A program made the position numbers and the translations under genes. Of a stretch of 32,642 bases of DNA, positions 32,040 to 32,642 are shown piece by piece. The notes beneath the pieces were generated by a model, which worked only from the letters and a program-made list of their open reading frames with translations, was not told the origin of the DNA and made no database searches. Position 1 is the first letter of the stretch; each line of letters opens with the position of its first letter. The stretch is from an uncultured Bacteroidales bacterium. GTDB lineage: Bacteria > Bacteroidota > Bacteroidia > Bacteroidales > UBA932. Location: positions 1-32,642 of the forward strand of contig CAJOLS010000044.1 of the NCBI GenBank assembly GCA_905235535.1. The letters run 5' to 3'.

Positions 32040-32504
32040 TTATAATGCAATACTTTCGATTCTCAGGTGCAGGGTGCCGGATGGAACCTGTGCCTCGGCT
32101 ATTTCGCCCACCTTCTTGCCCATGAGGGCGGCGCCGATGGGGGATTTCAGGGAAATCTTGCCGGCCTCCAGGTCCATCTCGTGAGGGCTCACTATCTCAA
32201 ATTTCATCCGGGTATTGGTGGAAAGGTTGGTGAATTCCACCCGGCTCAGAAGGCAAACCCTGTCTTTGGGGAGAGCATCCGGGTTAATTACACGGGAGTG
32301 CTCCAGGATTTTCTGCAGGAAACGGATGCGGCTGATGGTCTTTGCCTGCATCCGCCTTGCTTCCCGGTATCCGGCATTGTCGCTCCTGTCCCCCTGGGCG
32401 CTGGCCTCTGCAAGCTCTTCCTTCACACGGGGATACACCTCGCTGATCAGGTGATTCAGCTCGGCCGATATTTCCTGGTATCTTTCCTTGGACAGGTATT
32501 CCAT
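32040..32504 (-). CDS. greA: GreA-type transcription elongation factor
   Basis: A 154-residue factor that inserts a coiled coil into the secondary channel of RNA polymerase to promote cleavage of backtracked RNA. The N-terminal coiled coil (about 1-75) has the acidic tip in AQGDRSDNAGYREARR, matching the GreA G-D-x-x-E/D-N-A-x-Y form. The C-terminal FKBP-like domain has EIVSPHEMDLEAGKISLKSPIGAALMGKKVGEI. Length and motifs favour GreA over GreB. A TAACTTTG box ends 4 nt before the ATG, so the mRNA may start at or next to it. It heads an operon with pgeF. Confidence 0.93.
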   Translation of the reverse strand: MEYLSKERYQEISAELNHLISEVYPRVKEELAEASAQGDRSDNAGYREARRMQAKTISRIRFLQKILEHSRVINPDALPKDRVCLLSRVEFTNLSTNTRMKFEIVSPHEMDLEAGKISLKSPIGAALMGKKVGEIAEAQVPSGTLHLRIESIAL

Positions 32505-32508
32505 GCTT

Positions 32509-32516
32509 CAAAGTTA
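32509..32516 (-). promoter_or_regulatory. -7 box 4 nt before the greA ATG
   Basis: The minus strand reads TAACTTTG, then AAGC, then ATG, the same geometry as at the nitroreductase gene. No clear -33 TTG. Confidence 0.55.
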
Positions 32517-32607
32517 CAAAAATTTTTCGGCCTTTCCCGATTTTAAACTGCGTCTTGTCTGGCATTTTAAGGAAAATATGTATATTTAGGGGCTGAATTA
32601 TGAAAGT

Positions 32608-32642
32608 ATGAGTAGATTGGTAACGCGGCTCTCTGCCATCTG
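32608..32642 (+). CDS. Possible start of a gene cut by the window end
   Basis: ATG at 32608 opens a frame MSRLVTRLSAI that runs off the window. It is divergent from greA, with a near-consensus TATATTTA box about 20 nt upstream. Only 11 codons are visible, so nothing can be said about function. Confidence 0.3.
   Translation, partial: MSRLVTRLSAI

Overview
The window looks like chromosomal DNA from a member of the Bacteroidota, most likely order Bacteroidales. The evidence is a SusC/SusD pair, a C69 dipeptidase, a PCMD-domain protein, a DUF4491 protein, weak A-rich ribosome sites, and many upstream sequences matching the Bacteroidota -7 box TAnnTTTG. Coding DNA is fairly GC-rich and intergenic DNA is very AT-rich. 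I saw no rRNA, tRNA, CRISPR array, prophage or transposase gene.

Layout. 0.1-2.7 kb: hypB (-), an M23 murein peptidase lipoprotein (+) and a short FNT-type channel (-). 2.8-7.6 kb: a SusC/SusD outer-membrane uptake pair (-) with no enzyme genes beside it. 8-12.3 kb: anmK (+), a C69 dipeptidase and guaA (-). 12.5-14.5 kb: an NhaC-type antiporter and a GNAT acetyltransferase (-). 14.6-18.3 kb: a redox-stress block. A DMT transporter and a YghZ-type aldo/keto reductase (+) face a ferritin-like protein, a secreted glutathione peroxidase and an OhrR-type regulator (-). The same two-palindrome promoter module stands at both outer edges. 18.3-20.9 kb: DUF4491, a transporter remnant, an Lrp/AsnC regulator and O-acetylhomoserine sulfhydrylase. 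21-24 kb: an AI-2E family permease, a PCMD protein and a GT4 glycosyltransferase (-). 24.4-27.8 kb: a two-gene operon of a CrtC/DUF7064-like protein and a PEP-synthase/rifampicin-phosphotransferase-like enzyme. 27.9-32.6 kb: a small membrane protein, a nitroreductase, a broken EamA transporter, an NAD(P)-binding protein, an APH-like kinase, pgeF and greA, then the start of a possible gene at the edge.

The most unusual content is an intergenic fold-back repeat present seven times (A-G), with termini AGAGTCTGTTTTGAAATGATT. Long copies (about 160 bp) carry a central hairpin; shorter copies have lost it by at least two different deletions. The repeat end coincides with the stop codon of four genes, and a lone terminus forms the whole junction between two genes, apparently giving one its stop and the other its start. 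Other points of interest are the duplicated OhrR-type operator/promoter module and the PEP-synthase-like operon, which has a repeat copy inside its control region.
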